Assembly (NCBI RefSeq): GCF_012844345.1
Contig: NZ_CP051625.1
Coordinates: 3,844,001 to 3,908,000, forward strand
Source of the DNA: Pseudomonas sp. gcc21
Lineage (GTDB): Bacteria > Pseudomonadota > Gammaproteobacteria > Pseudomonadales > Pseudomonadaceae
Direction: 5' to 3'
DNA length: 64,000 nt
Position numbers and translations under genes: made by a program. Below are positions 1 through 10,843 of this stretch, piece after piece; positions within the stretch are counted from its first letter, which is position 1, and each line of letters opens with the position of its first letter. The notes below the pieces were generated by a model that saw only the letters and a program-made list of their open reading frames with translations, did not search any database and was not told the DNA's origin.

Positions 1-2982
1 CATGGCTATCGCGCATTGGCCATTACCGATGAATGCACACTGGCGGGCATCGTCCGCGCCTGGCAGGCCGCACGGCAAACTGGCGTCCCGCTCATAGTCG
101 GCAGTGAAATGCAGGTCGAGGCCGGTCTCAAGCTGGTTCTATTGGCGGAAAATCTGCTTGGATACCAGAACCTCTGCCGGCTTGTAACGGTTGCCCGAAG
201 GCGCGCGCCCAAAGGCGAATACAGACTGGAACGAAGTGATTTTGATGAATCACTAACCGGTCTGCTGGCGCTTTGGATACCCGAACAGCAAGCGACCCCT
301 GACATCGGATACTGGCTCAAACAGCATTTTCCCGATCGGTTGTGGCTGGCTGTTGAACTGCATCGTGGGCCGGATGATGCCAGGCGGCTGGATCAGTTGC
401 TGGGGCTTGCCGCGTCTCTGGAGATTCCTGCCGTGGCATCAGGCGATGTGCATATGCATGCCCGCGGCCGTCGCGCATTGCAGGACACCATGACCGCCAT
501 CCGTCATCACTGCACGGTAGCCGAAGCCGGGCAGCATCTGTTTCCCAATGGCGAGCGACACCTGCGTCCTCAACCCATGTTGTCCGAGCTGTATCCCGAT
601 GAGTTGTTAGCCGAAACCCTGCGTATTGCCGAGCGTTGTACCTTCGATCTTGGTCAGCTGCGTTATCAATATCCGCGTGAGTTGGTTCCGGAGGGCCAGA
701 CCGCAGCCACTTGGCTGCGCATCTTGACCGAGGAGGGCATGCGCTGGCGTTGGCCTGAAGGTGCGCCGGATAAAGTACTGCAGCAGATCGAGGCAGAGCT
801 CGACCTGATCACTGAGATGCACTACGAGAGTTATTTCCTGACAGTGCACGACATCGTCCGTTTCGCCCGTAGTCGCCATATTCTTTGTCAGGGCCGCGGC
901 TCGGCTGCCAACTCGGCCGTGTGTTTCGCGCTGGGCATTACCGAAATCGATCCGGCCCGGATGAACATGTTGTTCGAGCGGTTCATCTCCAAGGAACGTA
1001 ACGAACCGCCGGATATCGATGTGGATTTCGAGCACGACCGGCGTGAAGAGGTCATCCAGTACGTCTTCAACCGCTATGGCCGCCGCCGCGCTGCGCTGAC
1101 TGCTGTAGCCTCCAGTTATCGCGGGGCCGGGGCGATCCGGGATGTGGCCAAGGCGCTGGGCCTGCCACCCGATCAGATAAGTGCTCTGGCTGATTGTTGT
1201 GGCAAATGGAGCAGCAAGGTGCCCTCCGAAGAGCGGCTGCGTGAGGCAGGCTTTGATCCAACTAATCCTGTGCTACAGCGGGTATTGACCCTGACCGGCG
1301 AGCTTGTCGGCTTTCCGCGGCATCTGTCCCAGCATCCAGGCGGATTCGTCATCTCCGAACAGCCTTTGGAAACCCTGGTGCCGGTTGAAAACGCCGCCAT
1401 GGATGACCGTACCATCATTCAGTGGGACAAGGACGATCTGGATGCGGTGGGTCTGCTCAAGGTGGATATTCTGGCCCTGGGTATGCTCAGTGCGCTGCGC
1501 AGGACCTTCGATCTGCTGCGCCTGCATCGTGGACGGGATCTGACTTTGGCGACCATTCCCGCTGAAGATTCTGCTACCTACGAGATGATCAGTCGGGCGG
1601 ATACTGTTGGCGTTTTCCAGATCGAATCGCGGGCACAGATGGCCATGCTGCCGCGACTCAAACCCAGAACCTTTTACGATCTGGTCATCGAAGTGGCGAT
1701 TGTTCGGCCCGGCCCGATTGTCGGCGATATGGTGCATCCCTATTTGCGCCGGCGAAACGGCGAGGAGCCGGTGACGTATCCATCTGAAGCCCTGCGTCAG
1801 GTATTCGAGCGCACCCTTGGCGTGCCGCTGTTTCAGGAGCAGGTGATGGAGCTGGCAATCGTAGCGGCGGGTTACACCCCCGGCGAGGCAGACCAGCTGC
1901 GCCGTTCCATGGCCGCCTGGAAACGCCTCGGGGGTCTGGAACCTCATCAGAAACGCCTGACCGAAGGCATGCTCGCACGGGGCTATACACGGGAATTCGC
2001 CGAACGCATTTTCGAGCAGATCAAAGGATTCGGAAATTACGGCTTCCCGGAATCCCATGCAGCCAGTTTTGCTCTGCTGACCTATGCCAGCTGCTGGCTG
2101 AAATGTCATGAACCGGCGGCCTTTATCTGCGCATTGATCAACAGCTGGCCCATGGGTTTTTACAGCCCCGACCAGCTGCTACAGGATGCACGGCGCCACA
2201 GCATTGAAACTTTTCCGGTGGATGCCCGTTACAGTGATTGGGACTGTACCCTTGAGCCTGGGCGGGGCGGGGAGCTGGCCATACGACTGGGGCTGCGAAT
2301 GGTGCGGGGATTTCGCGAAGAGGATGCCCAGCGGATCACAGCTGCCCGCAGCGACAAGCCTTTCTCGGATACGACTGATCTGGTCCAGCGCGGTCGCCTT
2401 GATAACCGTGCACGGGAACTGCTGGCTGATGCGGGGGCGCTACGCGGGTTGGCTGGTCACAGACACAAGGCGCGCTGGGCGGTTGCCGGGGTAGAGCCGC
2501 AACTACCGCTTTTTGCCGGACTGCCCTCGGCACAGGAACAAGGTGTTGTGTTGCCGTTACCGCAGGTCGGTGAAGACCTGCATGCCGATTACGCCACCAC
2601 GGGTACGACGCTTGGCCCGCATCCCTTGAGTCTGCTGCGCAGACAACTCAGGATGCGACGTTGCCGTTCTTCAAAGGAGCTGAAAAAGCTGGAACATGGC
2701 CGCCCCGTCATCGTTGCAGGCCTGGTCACCGGCAGGCAGAAGCCCGGTACGGCCAGCGGCGTGATCTTCGTCACCCTGGAAGACGAGTACGGAATGATCA
2801 ATGTGGTCGTCTGGCATGATCTGGGCGAGCGTCAACGCAAGGAGTTGGTTGGGTCAAGGCTGATGCAAGTGAAGGGCCGACTGGAAACCGAGAAGGGCGT
2901 AGTTCATGTCATCGCCCATCACCTGACCGATCTTACCCCGATGCTGGATGGCCTGGATGTGCGCAGCCGGGATTTTCATTGA
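1..2982 (+). CDS. dnaE2: Error-prone DNA polymerase DnaE2 (ImuC), 5'-truncated by window edge
   Basis: Alpha-subunit-like C-family polymerase used for translesion synthesis and damage-induced mutagenesis, normally with ImuA and ImuB. The frame is open from base 1 ([11 protein letters not shown]), so the true start and roughly 30-40 residues lie outside the window. An N-terminal PHP region is followed by the polymerase core: [14 protein letters not shown] (about 1003-1044) holds two catalytic aspartates, and LLKVDILAL (about 1456-1482) holds the third. [17 protein letters not shown] (about 2029-2080) is typical of the family. An OB-fold region follows near the C-terminus. The length and the ending (DVRSRDFH) fit DnaE2 rather than the replicative DnaE. 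The imuA/imuB partners would lie upstream, outside the window. Confidence 0.95.
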   Translation, partial: HGYRALAITDECTLAGIVRAWQAARQTGVPLIVGSEMQVEAGLKLVLLAENLLGYQNLCRLVTVARRRAPKGEYRLERSDFDESLTGLLALWIPEQQATPDIGYWLKQHFPDRLWLAVELHRGPDDARRLDQLLGLAASLEIPAVASGDVHMHARGRRALQDTMTAIRHHCTVAEAGQHLFPNGERHLRPQPMLSELYPDELLAETLRIAERCTFDLGQLRYQYPRELVPEGQTAATWLRILTEEGMRWRWPEGAPDKVLQQIEAELDLITEMHYESYFLTVHDIVRFARSRHILCQGRGSAANSAVCFALGITEIDPARMNMLFERFISKERNEPPDIDVDFEHDRREEVIQYVFNRYGRRRAALTAVASSYRGAGAIRDVAKALGLPPDQISALADCCGKWSSKVPSEERLREAGFDPTNPVLQRVLTLTGELVGFPRHLSQHPGGFVISEQPLETLVPVENAAMDDRTIIQWDKDDLDAVGLLKVDILALGMLSALRRTFDLLRLHRGRDLTLATIPAEDSATYEMISRADTVGVFQIESRAQMAMLPRLKPRTFYDLVIEVAIVRPGPIVGDMVHPYLRRRNGEEPVTYPSEALRQVFERTLGVPLFQEQVMELAIVAAGYTPGEADQLRRSMAAWKRLGGLEPHQKRLTEGMLARGYTREFAERIFEQIKGFGNYGFPESHAASFALLTYASCWLKCHEPAAFICALINSWPMGFYSPDQLLQDARRHSIETFPVDARYSDWDCTLEPGRGGELAIRLGLRMVRGFREEDAQRITAARSDKPFSDTTDLVQRGRLDNRARELLADAGALRGLAGHRHKARWAVAGVEPQLPLFAGLPSAQEQGVVLPLPQVGEDLHADYATTGTTLGPHPLSLLRRQLRMRRCRSSKELKKLEHGRPVIVAGLVTGRQKPGTASGVIFVTLEDEYGMINVVVWHDLGERQRKELVGSRLMQVKGRLETEKGVVHVIAHHLTDLTPMLDGLDVRSRDFH

Positions 2983-2999
2983 ACGGCGCAACACTGCAA

Positions 3000-3167
3000 C
3001 TAGAACCAGTGGGCAGGGCTCAACGTGCAGGAGATGCTGCATGTATACGCCAGCACCTGTTCAGAATTCAGCTCGGCACTGCGATGCAATGCGCCGACGC
3101 TGAGTGTGACAAGAAGAACAGCCGCTAACGCGACCACGAAAAACGAACTCATCAGATTGTCTTTCAT
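3000..3167 (-). CDS. Small membrane or exported protein, 55 aa, unrecognised
   Basis: This short frame runs from ATG at 3165-3167 to TAG at 3000-3002. The first residues MKDNLMSS are followed by one hydrophobic stretch (FFVVALAAVLLVTLSVGAL), which could be a membrane anchor or uncleaved signal. A short polar tail with two cysteines (YTCSISC) follows. It is convergent with dnaE2, 17 bp away. The ribosome-binding site is weak (AGG about 8 bases upstream). I do not recognise a family. Support is only the signal-anchor-like composition, so it may be spurious. The rest of the 2983-3341 gap shows no other convincing gene. Confidence 0.35.
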   Translation of the reverse strand: MKDNLMSSFFVVALAAVLLVTLSVGALHRSAELNSEQVLAYTCSISCTLSPAHWF

Positions 3168-3312
3168 GAGCGAGGCCTACATCGTAGTTCGTATATTTTT
3201 GCCGTTCGCGTTTTGCGTGCGAGGCATTTCGGGTAGTCAGACAGTAGTACGCCCGAGGTAAAGAATCTACATCTGAATGAAGCAATGTTGTTTTTATTGT
3301 TTGAGTACTCCA

Positions 3313-3334
3313 GCTGCCCGGACGTCCGGGCAGC
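3313..3334. terminator. 22-bp perfect palindrome, possible terminator of the valine operon
   Basis: Arms GCTGCCCGGA and TCCGGGCAGC flank a CG centre, immediately after the stop of the last operon gene (minus strand, ends 3342). There is no T-tract directly after the stem on either strand, so it is not a textbook Rho-independent terminator. It may instead protect the 3' end of the transcript. Confidence 0.4.
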
Positions 3335-3341
3335 ACCGAGT

Positions 3342-4496
3342 TCAAAGACTGTAATGGCGCAGCTCACGCGCAATCAGCAGCCGCTGAATCTCGCTGGTTC
3401 CTTCATAAATTTGCGTAATCCGTGCATCACGATACAGCCGTTCGACGGGGTAGTCCGCCAGATAGCCGTACCCACCATGAATCTGGATGGCTTTGGAACA
3501 CACCTCTTCAGCCATCTCACTGGCAAACAATTTGGCCTGGGAGGCTTCGGACAGGCAGGGCTCACCGGCGGTGCGCAGCCGCGCGGCATGCAGGATCATC
3601 AACCGCGCTGCGTTCAGCTTCATGTGCATGTCGGCAAGCATGTTGGCGACGCTCTGATGTTCCGTCAACGCCACGCCGAACTGGGTGCGATCCCGCGCAT
3701 AGGCTAACGCCGCTTCAAAAGCGGCACGCGCGATTCCCAATGCCTGCGCCGCGATGCCTATCCGGCCACCCTCCAGGTTGGACAAGGCGATTGCCAGCCC
3801 CTTGCCGCGCTGACCGAGCAGATTCGCTTCAGGAATCCGGCAATTATCCAGGCTAACAGCGCAGGTATCCGAGCCGCGAATGCCCATCTTGTGTTCCATA
3901 CGCTCAATCTTGAAGCCGGGGTTGTCGGTAGGCACCAGAAAGGCCGACAGACCTTTCTTGCCGAGTTCCGGATCCGTCACCGCGAAAACAACTGCCATCC
4001 CGGCACGCTTGGCGTTGGTGACGAACTGTTTGGCGCCATTGATAACCCATTTGCCGTTTTCCAACACCGCTCGGGTCCGCAGGTTGTGCGCTTCGGACCC
4101 TGCCTGGGGTTCGGTCAGGCAAAAGCAGCCAATGGTCCGCCCTGCAGCCAACGACGGCAGCCAGGCCCTGCGCTGCTCGTCGGTGCCGAACTTGAGCAAA
4201 GGGCCGCAGCCGACCGAGTTGTGCACGCTCATCATTGCCCCAGTTGCGCCACAGCCAGCAGAAATCTCTTCGACCGCCAGCGAATAGGCGACGTAATCGG
4301 TATAACTGCCGCCCCATTCCTCCGGCACCACCATACCCAACAGACCGAGCTCGCCCATCTGCCGTACTACTGCATCATCAATCCACCCGGTTTTGTCCCA
4401 TTCGGCGGCACGCGGTGCCAGCTCGCTCTGGGAGAATTGCCGCGCCATGTCGCGGACCATGCGCTGGTCTTCATTCAATTCGATGTCATGCATCAT
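3342..4496 (-). CDS. Acyl-CoA dehydrogenase, probable isobutyryl-CoA dehydrogenase
   Basis: FAD-dependent oxidation of a short branched acyl-CoA; from context, isobutyryl-CoA to methacrylyl-CoA in valine degradation. The 384 residues match the short-chain acyl-CoA dehydrogenase length. Visible family features are [11 protein letters not shown] (flavin/substrate region), [12 protein letters not shown], and [20 protein letters not shown] near the end. The catalytic base is the Glu of [10 protein letters not shown] (about E365). It is the last gene of a five-gene minus-strand operon, 21 bp after the hydrolase-like gene. Isobutyryl-CoA specificity is inferred from its neighbours; a butyryl- or 2-methylbutyryl-CoA enzyme cannot be excluded. 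Confidence 0.9.
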   Translation of the reverse strand: MMHDIELNEDQRMVRDMARQFSQSELAPRAAEWDKTGWIDDAVVRQMGELGLLGMVVPEEWGGSYTDYVAYSLAVEEISAGCGATGAMMSVHNSVGCGPLLKFGTDEQRRAWLPSLAAGRTIGCFCLTEPQAGSEAHNLRTRAVLENGKWVINGAKQFVTNAKRAGMAVVFAVTDPELGKKGLSAFLVPTDNPGFKIERMEHKMGIRGSDTCAVSLDNCRIPEANLLGQRGKGLAIALSNLEGGRIGIAAQALGIARAAFEAALAYARDRTQFGVALTEHQSVANMLADMHMKLNAARLMILHAARLRTAGEPCLSEASQAKLFASEMAEEVCSKAIQIHGGYGYLADYPVERLYRDARITQIYEGTSEIQRLLIARELRHYSL

Positions 4497-4517
4497 CCGA
4501 TTCCTGTTTCTGCCGTC

Positions 4518-5606
4518 TCAGGCTTGCCAACCTATGCTCGGAGCGCTCGGTTCAAAGCCTTCGAAGAAGCTGGCAACCCGATCGCTGCTGAGCTCAGCCA
4601 GCGTAGGTGGATTCCAGCGTGGGGCCTTGTCCTTGTCGATAAGCAGCGCGCGGACGCCTTCGACGATGTCGCCCTTGGCAAACCATTGGCGGTCCAGGTG
4701 CAGCTCCAGCTCAAAGCACTGCTCCAGCGTCAGCTCACGGCCGCGCCGAATCATTTCCAGGGTGACGCTCATGGCCAGTGGCGAACGGCTTTCCAGCACG
4801 GACAGGGTGGTTTGCGCCCACTGCTTGTAGACGTCGCGTTCTTCGCTGGCCAGCGAAGCCTGGATTTCCTGCACGGTGTAGTGGCCGAAGTGGTGATCAA
4901 TGGCCGGCTGCAGAGCTTCGAGCTCGCCGCCGGACGCCGGGCTGGAAGCGTATCCCTCAAGCAGGGTAGTCAGTTGTTTTCCGGGGTTATCCGACCAGAT
5001 CGTCTCGCCCAGTTTCCGGTTCAATTCCTGGAGTTGATCGGCGCTCACGCAGTAATCTGCCAGCCCGGTATAGAGCGCATCTGCTGCCCGGACCTGTGAG
5101 CCTGTTACGCCCAGATAGATGCCTGTTTCACCAGCCAGACGAGACAGGAAATAACTCCCGCCGACGTCCGGAAAATAACCGATGCCGGTTTCCGGCATGC
5201 CCATTCGCGTGCGCTCGGTGATCACCCGGTGGGATGCACCTTGCACCAGCCCCATGCCTCCACCCAGAACAAAACCATCCATAAGCGCCAGAATGGGTTT
5301 CGGATACGCATGGATGGCCTGGTCAAGCGCGTATTCTTCTTCAAAGAACCTGCTGTGCAGATCGTCACCCGATTTGAAGCTCTCGTATAGAGCACGAATG
5401 TCACCGCCGGCGCAGAAGGCTTTTTCGCCATTGGCGCGTAGAACGACCGCGAGAATCCCTGCATCCTGACGCCACAGGTCGAGTTGCTGTTGCAGCACGC
5501 GAATCATTTCCAGCGTCAGTGCATTCAGCCCCGCCGGGCGGTTGAGGATCAAATGGCCAATCTGGTTGCGTACCTCGACCAGTACGGCAGCCTGTTCTTC
5601 ACTCAT
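4518..5606 (-). CDS. 3-hydroxyisobutyryl-CoA hydrolase (crotonase superfamily)
   Basis: Releases CoA from 3-hydroxyisobutyryl-CoA, giving 3-hydroxyisobutyrate (EC 3.1.2.4). It is a 362-residue crotonase-fold protein, longer than ordinary hydratases. The oxyanion-hole segment is FCAGGDIRALYE (64-75). GMPETGIGYFPDVGG (136-150) is the hallmark of this hydrolase: E139 and D147 have the 8-residue spacing of the human HIBCH catalytic pair. I chose ATG 5604-5606 (MSEEQAAV) because GGAG precedes it; an upstream in-frame extension overlaps the previous gene without family similarity. It overlaps the mmsB stop by 8 bp, which suggests translational coupling. Confidence 0.9.
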   Translation of the reverse strand: MSEEQAAVLVEVRNQIGHLILNRPAGLNALTLEMIRVLQQQLDLWRQDAGILAVVLRANGEKAFCAGGDIRALYESFKSGDDLHSRFFEEEYALDQAIHAYPKPILALMDGFVLGGGMGLVQGASHRVITERTRMGMPETGIGYFPDVGGSYFLSRLAGETGIYLGVTGSQVRAADALYTGLADYCVSADQLQELNRKLGETIWSDNPGKQLTTLLEGYASSPASGGELEALQPAIDHHFGHYTVQEIQASLASEERDVYKQWAQTTLSVLESRSPLAMSVTLEMIRRGRELTLEQCFELELHLDRQWFAKGDIVEGVRALLIDKDKAPRWNPPTLAELSSDRVASFFEGFEPSAPSIGWQA

Positions 5607-6495
5607 GCGTATCTCCGGAAAACAGTTTGATGATGGCGGAGAAATCCAGCCCGCCGTTCCCCTGGCTGCTGAACGTCTGGTACAGCTGCTGCGCCAGACC
5701 GCCAAGCAACACCGGTTGGCGTACTTGCCTGGCGGCCTCGGTAGCCAAGCCAAGATCCTTGAGCATCAGGTCAGTGCCAAACCCGCCGGAATACGCCCGT
5801 GATGCCGGGGCGCTATCGATCACTCCGGGGTAGGGGTTGTAGGTATCGGAACTCCAGCAGCGGCCGCTGGATGTATTGATGATGCCGGCCAGCACCTTGG
5901 GATTCATGCCCAGGGATACGCCCAGATTCATCGCTTCGGCGGTACCGATCATGGATATGGCCAACAACATGTTATTGGCGACCTTGGCCACCTGCCCGTT
6001 GCCCGCCGGGCCGCAGTGGACAATGTTCTTGCCCATGTTCTGCAGGATCGGCAGAGCCGCATCGAAGTCGCTCTGCTCGCCGCCCACCATGAACGTCAGG
6101 GTGCCGGCCGCCGCTCCGACAGTGCCACCGGAGACCGGCGCATCAATCATGCGGTTGCCGTTCTCGGCCGCAGCGGCGGCGACTTCGCGGGCACTCATCG
6201 GGTCAATGGTTGAGCTGTCGATCAGGCGTACCGTCGGCGCAACGTGAGCCAGCAAGCCGTCCTCACCGAGATAAACGGCCTTAACGTGCTGGGCGGCGGG
6301 CAGCATGGTGATGATGAGTTCGACGTTGCTCTGCGCGAGCGCGGCGATGCCTGGCGCAGCGCTGGCGCCAGCCTCTACCAGACCGCTCACCGCAGCCTCG
6401 GACAGGTCAAATACAGTCAGCTGGTGACCGGCCTCGATGAGGTTGTGGGCCATGGGGCCGCCCATATTGCCAAGACCAATAAATCCGATATTCAT
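5599..6495 (-). CDS. mmsB: 3-hydroxyisobutyrate dehydrogenase
   Basis: NAD-dependent oxidation of 3-hydroxyisobutyrate to methylmalonate semialdehyde. The Rossmann motif GFIGLGNMGGPMA lies at 4-16 and the substrate-binding segment DAPVSGGTVGA at 118-128. The catalytic lysine is K171 in GQVAKVANNML. Its 298 residues match the family. The start ATG 6493-6495 has GAGG upstream and places the Rossmann motif at the N-terminus, as expected. It sits between two crotonase genes in the valine operon, overlapping the next gene by 8 bp. Related beta-hydroxyacid dehydrogenases act on serine or tartronate semialdehyde, but the operon context favours this role. Confidence 0.92.
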   Translation of the reverse strand: MNIGFIGLGNMGGPMAHNLIEAGHQLTVFDLSEAAVSGLVEAGASAAPGIAALAQSNVELIITMLPAAQHVKAVYLGEDGLLAHVAPTVRLIDSSTIDPMSAREVAAAAAENGNRMIDAPVSGGTVGAAAGTLTFMVGGEQSDFDAALPILQNMGKNIVHCGPAGNGQVAKVANNMLLAISMIGTAEAMNLGVSLGMNPKVLAGIINTSSGRCWSSDTYNPYPGVIDSAPASRAYSGGFGTDLMLKDLGLATEAARQVRQPVLLGGLAQQLYQTFSSQGNGGLDFSAIIKLFSGDTHE

Positions 6496-6541
6496 GTGAG
6501 CTTCCTCATTGTTGTTGTCCGCTCGCGGTACAGCCTTCGGC

Positions 6542-7315
6542 TCAGGTGTGCTGGAAGTTGGGTGCACGCTTCTCGACAAAGGCCTGCATGCCCTCCGTCT
6601 GGTCGGCGGTGGCGAAGAGGGAGTGGAATACCCGCCGCTCGAAGCGCACGCCCTCGCTGAGGCTGGTTTCGAACACGCGGTTAACGCATTCCTTGGTCAT
6701 CATTACGCTGGGCAAGGACTTTGACGCTATGACCTTCGCGGTCTTCAGCGTTTCTTCCAGCAATTGGTCCACCGGAATGATTCGCGCGACCAGGCCCGCG
6801 CGCTCGGCCTCCTGCGCGTCCATCTGGCGCCCGGTAAGGCACATTTCCATCGCCTTGGCCTTGCCCAGAGCGCGGGTCAGGCGCTGGGTCCCGCCAATGC
6901 CGGGCAAGACGCCCAGGTTGATTTCCGGCTGGCCGAAGCGGGCATTGTCCGCTGCGTAGATAAAATCGCAGATCATCGCCAGTTCGCAGCCGCCACCCAA
7001 GGCATAACCGGCTACCGCAGCGATCAGTGGCTTGCGGCGATTGGCAATTCGGTCGGCGGGGGAGAAGAAGTCATCCAGGTATACCTGCGGATACTGCAGA
7101 TCAGCCATCTGCTTGATGTCGGCACCCGCAGCAAAAACCTTGCTCGACCCCGTCAGCACCATGCAGCCAATATCGGGGTCCTTCTCGAACTGGTCGAGGG
7201 CCTGGTTCAATTCGTCCAATACTTGCGTATTCAAGGCATTCAGCGCCTGAGGGCGGTTCAGCGTGATCAGGCCGACACGGTCCCGTACCTCAACCAGCAA
7301 GGTTTCAAAACTCAT
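6542..7315 (-). CDS. Enoyl-CoA hydratase, probable methacrylyl-CoA hydratase
   Basis: Adds water to methacrylyl-CoA to give 3-hydroxyisobutyryl-CoA, assigned by operon position. It is a 257-residue crotonase of standard length. The oxyanion-hole segment is [11 protein letters not shown] (60-70). Both catalytic glutamates are present: E111 in GGGCELAM and E131 in [13 protein letters not shown]. Having two active-site glutamates separates it from the hydrolase two genes downstream, which has the Glu/Asp arrangement. It lies 46 bp upstream of mmsB and 48 bp after mmsA. A short-chain hydratase with broader substrate range is an alternative. Confidence 0.9.
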   Translation of the reverse strand: MSFETLLVEVRDRVGLITLNRPQALNALNTQVLDELNQALDQFEKDPDIGCMVLTGSSKVFAAGADIKQMADLQYPQVYLDDFFSPADRIANRRKPLIAAVAGYALGGGCELAMICDFIYAADNARFGQPEINLGVLPGIGGTQRLTRALGKAKAMEMCLTGRQMDAQEAERAGLVARIIPVDQLLEETLKTAKVIASKSLPSVMMTKECVNRVFETSLSEGVRFERRVFHSLFATADQTEGMQAFVEKRAPNFQHT

Positions 7316-7363
7316 CGTCTACTCCAGACAGAGCGGGCCGGCATCGCTGCCGGCCCGCATGGT

Positions 7364-8872
7364 TCATTTGAGGGTGATGGTGGTGTTGACCGCAGCGGCC
7401 TGCTCGTCATCATCGAACCAGCGTGCGGTAACGGTCTTGGTCTGGGTGTAGAACGTGATCACCTGTTTGCCGTAAGGACCTAGATCACCCAGCTTGGAGC
7501 CGCGTGAACCGCTGAAGGAGAACAGCGGCACAGGCACCGGGATCGGCACGTTGATGCCGACCTGGCCCACGTCGATATCTTCCTGAAAGCGCCGGGCAAT
7601 GCCGCCTGAACGGGTAAAGATCGCGGTGCCGTTACCATTGGGATTGGCGTTGACGATTTCGATGGCCTCGTCCAGGCTGTCCGCCTGCATCACGTTAAGT
7701 ACTGGCCCGAAGATCTCCTCGTCGTACACCGCCATGCCCGGCTTCACACCGGCGAGAATGGTCGGGCCCACGAAGTTGCCATCTTCATAGCCCTGCACTG
7801 TGGGGTTGCGTCCGTCCAGCACCAGCTCAGCGCCCTGATCCACGCCTTTCTGAATCAGACCATTGATACGCTCCAGTGCGGCGGTCGAGATGACCGGGCC
7901 GACATCGGTGCCCGGTTCAACACCGGCATTTACCTTGAGTGTTTGCGCCTTGCGCGCCAGTTCGGGCAGCCAGTTACGGGATTCACCCACCAGAATGATC
8001 ACCGGTACGGCCATACAGCGCTGGCCAGCGGCGCCGAAGGCAGCACCGACCAGGTTGTTCAACGTCTGTTCCTTGTTGGCGTCCGGCATGACCACGGCGT
8101 GGTTCTTCGCGCCCATCATGCACTGCACGCGCTTGCCGGCCTGGCTGGCGCGGTTATACACGTGGGTGCCGACATGCGTGGAGCCAACAAAGGATAGAGC
8201 CTTGATATCCGGGTGATCACATAGCGCGTTGACCGCGTCGGCACCGCCATGGATCACGTTCAGTACCCCGGCCGGTATGCCGGCTTCCAATGCCAGCTCG
8301 ACCAGACGCATGGTGACCATCGGGTCCTGCTCGGACGGTTTGAGGACAAAGGTGTTGCCGGTAGCAATCGCCATCGGGAACATCCAGAGAGGAATCATCG
8401 CCGGGAAGTTGAATGGAGTAATGCCGGCGCACACGCCCAACGGTTGCAGCAGGGTGTAGGTATCCACGTCGGAGGCGACGTTATTTGCCAGCTCGCCCAG
8501 CTGCAGATTTCCGATAGCGGCGGCATGTTCGACCACTTCCAGGCCACGGAACACATCGCCTTCGGCGTCGGCCAGCGTCTTGCCTTGCTCCGAGGTCAGA
8601 ATAGCCGCCAGCTCCTTCATGTTCTCGCGGATCAGTTGCTGATACTTGAGGAAGATCCGCGCCCGGGCACCGATGGGCGTCTTGCGCCAGGTCTTGAACG
8701 CTTCCCGGGAGCTGGCGACAGCGGCGTTGATTTCCTCCGGGGTGGCAAAGGGCACACGGGCCAGCACTTCCTGTGTCGCCGGATTGATCACGTCGCGCCA
8801 CTGGTCGGATTTCGATTCGATGAATTCGCCGTTAATCAGCAGCTTCACGGTAGGGACGTTCTGGGTGGTCAT
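7364..8872 (-). CDS. mmsA: CoA-acylating methylmalonate-semialdehyde dehydrogenase
   Basis: Converts methylmalonate semialdehyde to propionyl-CoA with NAD and CoA, the last step of the valine branch. It is an aldehyde dehydrogenase of 502 residues. The segment [16 protein letters not shown] (151-166) and the nucleophile C286 in AAGQRCMAV are characteristic of the MmsA subfamily. I chose the ATG at 8870-8872 (MTTQNVPT); an upstream in-frame extension has no family similarity and runs into the promoter region. It is the first gene of the five-gene operon and is divergent from a LysR gene 128 bp away, so that intergenic region probably carries the operon promoter. Confidence 0.95.
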   Translation of the reverse strand: MTTQNVPTVKLLINGEFIESKSDQWRDVINPATQEVLARVPFATPEEINAAVASSREAFKTWRKTPIGARARIFLKYQQLIRENMKELAAILTSEQGKTLADAEGDVFRGLEVVEHAAAIGNLQLGELANNVASDVDTYTLLQPLGVCAGITPFNFPAMIPLWMFPMAIATGNTFVLKPSEQDPMVTMRLVELALEAGIPAGVLNVIHGGADAVNALCDHPDIKALSFVGSTHVGTHVYNRASQAGKRVQCMMGAKNHAVVMPDANKEQTLNNLVGAAFGAAGQRCMAVPVIILVGESRNWLPELARKAQTLKVNAGVEPGTDVGPVISTAALERINGLIQKGVDQGAELVLDGRNPTVQGYEDGNFVGPTILAGVKPGMAVYDEEIFGPVLNVMQADSLDEAIEIVNANPNGNGTAIFTRSGGIARRFQEDIDVGQVGINVPIPVPVPLFSFSGSRGSKLGDLGPYGKQVITFYTQTKTVTARWFDDDEQAAAVNTTITLK

Positions 8873-9000
8873 GGGGTTCGCCTCGGGCCGTCGCAGGCCT
8901 TGTCGTTTGAAAGGTCGTACTGGATAGTAGCAGTGCGTTTTTACATTAAACAATTGGCTCATGCGCAAGGAGCCTCTGCGTTTATGCACAAGGACAGCTG
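8873..9000. promoter_or_regulatory. Divergent control region between mmsA operon and LysR gene
   Basis: The 128-bp divergent intergenic region is the expected site for LysR operators and for both promoters. It includes an AT-rich stretch (about 8935-8955). I see a weak minus-strand -10-like TACTAT preceded by TTGTTT with 18-base spacing, but nothing close to consensus. No clear T-N11-A dyad can be singled out by eye. Confidence 0.4.
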
Positions 9001-9918
9001 ATGGACTGGGATAACCTGCGTTTCTTCCTCGAATTGAGCCGAGCTGGCCGCCTGACTACCGCGGCGCGGCGTCTCGGGGTCGATCACACCACCGTTTCCC
9101 GGCGCGTCCAGACGCTGGAGAAGAGCCTCGGCGTAGCGCTTTTCATCAGAGACACAACTGGCTATGTATTGACCGAGGCCGGCCGCAGCTTGCTGCCGCA
9201 AGTGGAGCAGATGGAAGGGGCGAGCGTGCGCATCGAGCAGGCGCTGCCCAACCCCGGCGAAAGCCTTTCGGGACAGGTGCGCATCGGTGCTACTGAAGGC
9301 TACGGAACGCTGATACTGGGCGGCCAACTCAGTGAACTGAGCCAGCGCCATCCGCATCTGCATCTCGATTTACTGGCGCTGCCCCGGGCCGTTCGCTTGT
9401 CACGGCACGAGGCGGACATCGTCATCACCCTGGAGCGGCCCGAGCGGGGCCCCTTCATCATCACCAAGCTGACTGATTACGTGCTGCGGTTGTATGCGGG
9501 CAAGGACTATCTGAGAAAGCATGGCCCGATCCGCAATCGTGACGACCTGAGCAAGCATCGCTTCGTCAGCTATGTGGATGATCTGGTGTTCAGCAAGGAG
9601 CTGCTGTTTCTCGACGAAATCGCGGGTTCGGGCGCGGTGGGACTACGCAGCACTAGCCTGTTGGCGCAACAGGAAGCCATAGCCGCTGGCGCTGGCCTGG
9701 GAATTCTCCCGGCTTTTTCGGCAGATTCAGACCCGCGCTTGCAAGTAGCGATGCCCGAGCAGATCCGGTTTATCAGGACCTTCTGGATGCTGATGCCTAT
9801 CGAGTTGAAGGATATTGCACGGATGCGCGTGACCTGGGATTTTCTGAAGCAGGCCGCAGAACAGGATCAGGCCCGGTTGCATGGCAAAACGGGCATGCCT
9901 GACGCCGGCGGATCCTGA
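9001..9918 (+). CDS. LysR-family transcriptional regulator, probable regulator of the valine operon
   Basis: The N-terminal winged helix-turn-helix (about 1-60) includes [20 protein letters not shown] LysR effector-binding domain follows (about 90-295); 305 residues is normal for the family. The start MDWDNLRFF is the usual compact LysR start, with AGGA upstream. It is divergent from mmsA and convergent with a metallo-hydrolase gene 5 bp away. Control of the adjacent operon is inferred from the divergent arrangement. The well-known Pseudomonas mms regulator MmsR is of the AraC family, so this would be a different regulator type. Confidence 0.88.
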   Translation: MDWDNLRFFLELSRAGRLTTAARRLGVDHTTVSRRVQTLEKSLGVALFIRDTTGYVLTEAGRSLLPQVEQMEGASVRIEQALPNPGESLSGQVRIGATEGYGTLILGGQLSELSQRHPHLHLDLLALPRAVRLSRHEADIVITLERPERGPFIITKLTDYVLRLYAGKDYLRKHGPIRNRDDLSKHRFVSYVDDLVFSKELLFLDEIAGSGAVGLRSTSLLAQQEAIAAGAGLGILPAFSADSDPRLQVAMPEQIRFIRTFWMLMPIELKDIARMRVTWDFLKQAAEQDQARLHGKTGMPDAGGS

Positions 9919-9923
9919 CTCTT

Positions 9924-10793
9924 TCACTCACTCAACCTTTTGGCAGCGTCCAGCTGCTGACACACCCGGTACTTGCCGCTTGTTTCATCCCTCGCCACGC
10001 GGGCCACTGCCACCTGCGGGTCGTGGGTAAAAACCAGCCGGCCTTTTGCGGCAACCAGATAGTCGAGCAAGGCTTCCTTTTCTTCGATCAAACCTTCGGG
10101 GAACCGGTCGTAGCCCATGGTAATAGGCAGATGTACCCAGGGCGCGCCGGGTATCAGGTCACCCGGGAAGACCACCGGGCCGCCCGGCATGTCAAATTCC
10201 GGAATCATCAGGCCGGGCGTATGGCCGTCGCTGAAACGGAAACGCCAGGCCGGCGCGAGCGTTCGGGATTGCTCACCGTCGTTGATCAGCTCCAGCCGGC
10301 CGCTGTCCTCCATCATGGTCAGCAGCTCAGGGATGAACGATGCCTGGTCGCGCGGATGCGGCCGTTTGGCACGGTTCCAGTGGCGCTGCCCGGTAACGAA
10401 GGTCGCGTTGGGAAACAGCAGTTGCAGCGGCTTGCCAGCTTCCCACTCCGAAAGCAGCCCGCCGGCGTGGTCGAAATGCATGTGAGTCAGCACTACGACG
10501 TCAATATCCTCATGCCGCAAGCCTGCTGTGGCGAGGCTTTCGAGCAGCACGTGGCCGGTTTCCACAACGCCGTAGCGCTCCTTGAGTCGGGGCTCGAAAA
10601 ACGCGCCGATGCCGGTTTCGACCAGAATGTTGCGGCCGTCTTCCTGCACCAGCATGGCACGGCAGCTCAGGCGAATGCGGTTGGCCTCGTCGGTCTCTAC
10701 CCAGCGTGACCAGAGCGCTTTGGGTGCGTTGCCGAACATGGCGCCGCCATCCAGTCTCTGGCTGTTACCTTCAAGGGTTGTAAAAGTGCGCAT
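9924..10793 (-). CDS. Metallo-beta-lactamase-fold hydrolase
   Basis: Probable zinc hydrolase; substrate unknown. The 289-residue protein carries THMHFDHAG with H104, H106, D108 and H109. Further metal ligands appear in SDGHTPG, VFPGDL and VFTHDP, so the dinuclear metal set looks complete. The family includes lactonases and thioesterase-like enzymes. I chose ATG 10791-10793 ([10 protein letters not shown]); the upstream extension covers intergenic sequence. It is the last gene of a minus-strand set with a permease (50 bp upstream) and an acyl-CoA ligase. That context suggests hydrolysis of a lactone or ester in a carboxylate or heterocycle uptake route. Confidence 0.85.
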   Translation of the reverse strand: MRTFTTLEGNSQRLDGGAMFGNAPKALWSRWVETDEANRIRLSCRAMLVQEDGRNILVETGIGAFFEPRLKERYGVVETGHVLLESLATAGLRHEDIDVVVLTHMHFDHAGGLLSEWEAGKPLQLLFPNATFVTGQRHWNRAKRPHPRDQASFIPELLTMMEDSGRLELINDGEQSRTLAPAWRFRFSDGHTPGLMIPEFDMPGGPVVFPGDLIPGAPWVHLPITMGYDRFPEGLIEEKEALLDYLVAAKGRLVFTHDPQVAVARVARDETSGKYRVCQQLDAAKRLSE

Positions 10794-10843
10794 GGATGTT
10801 TTCCTTTGCGGAGGAATGCCAGGCCTGAGCTTGGCATCTTCAA

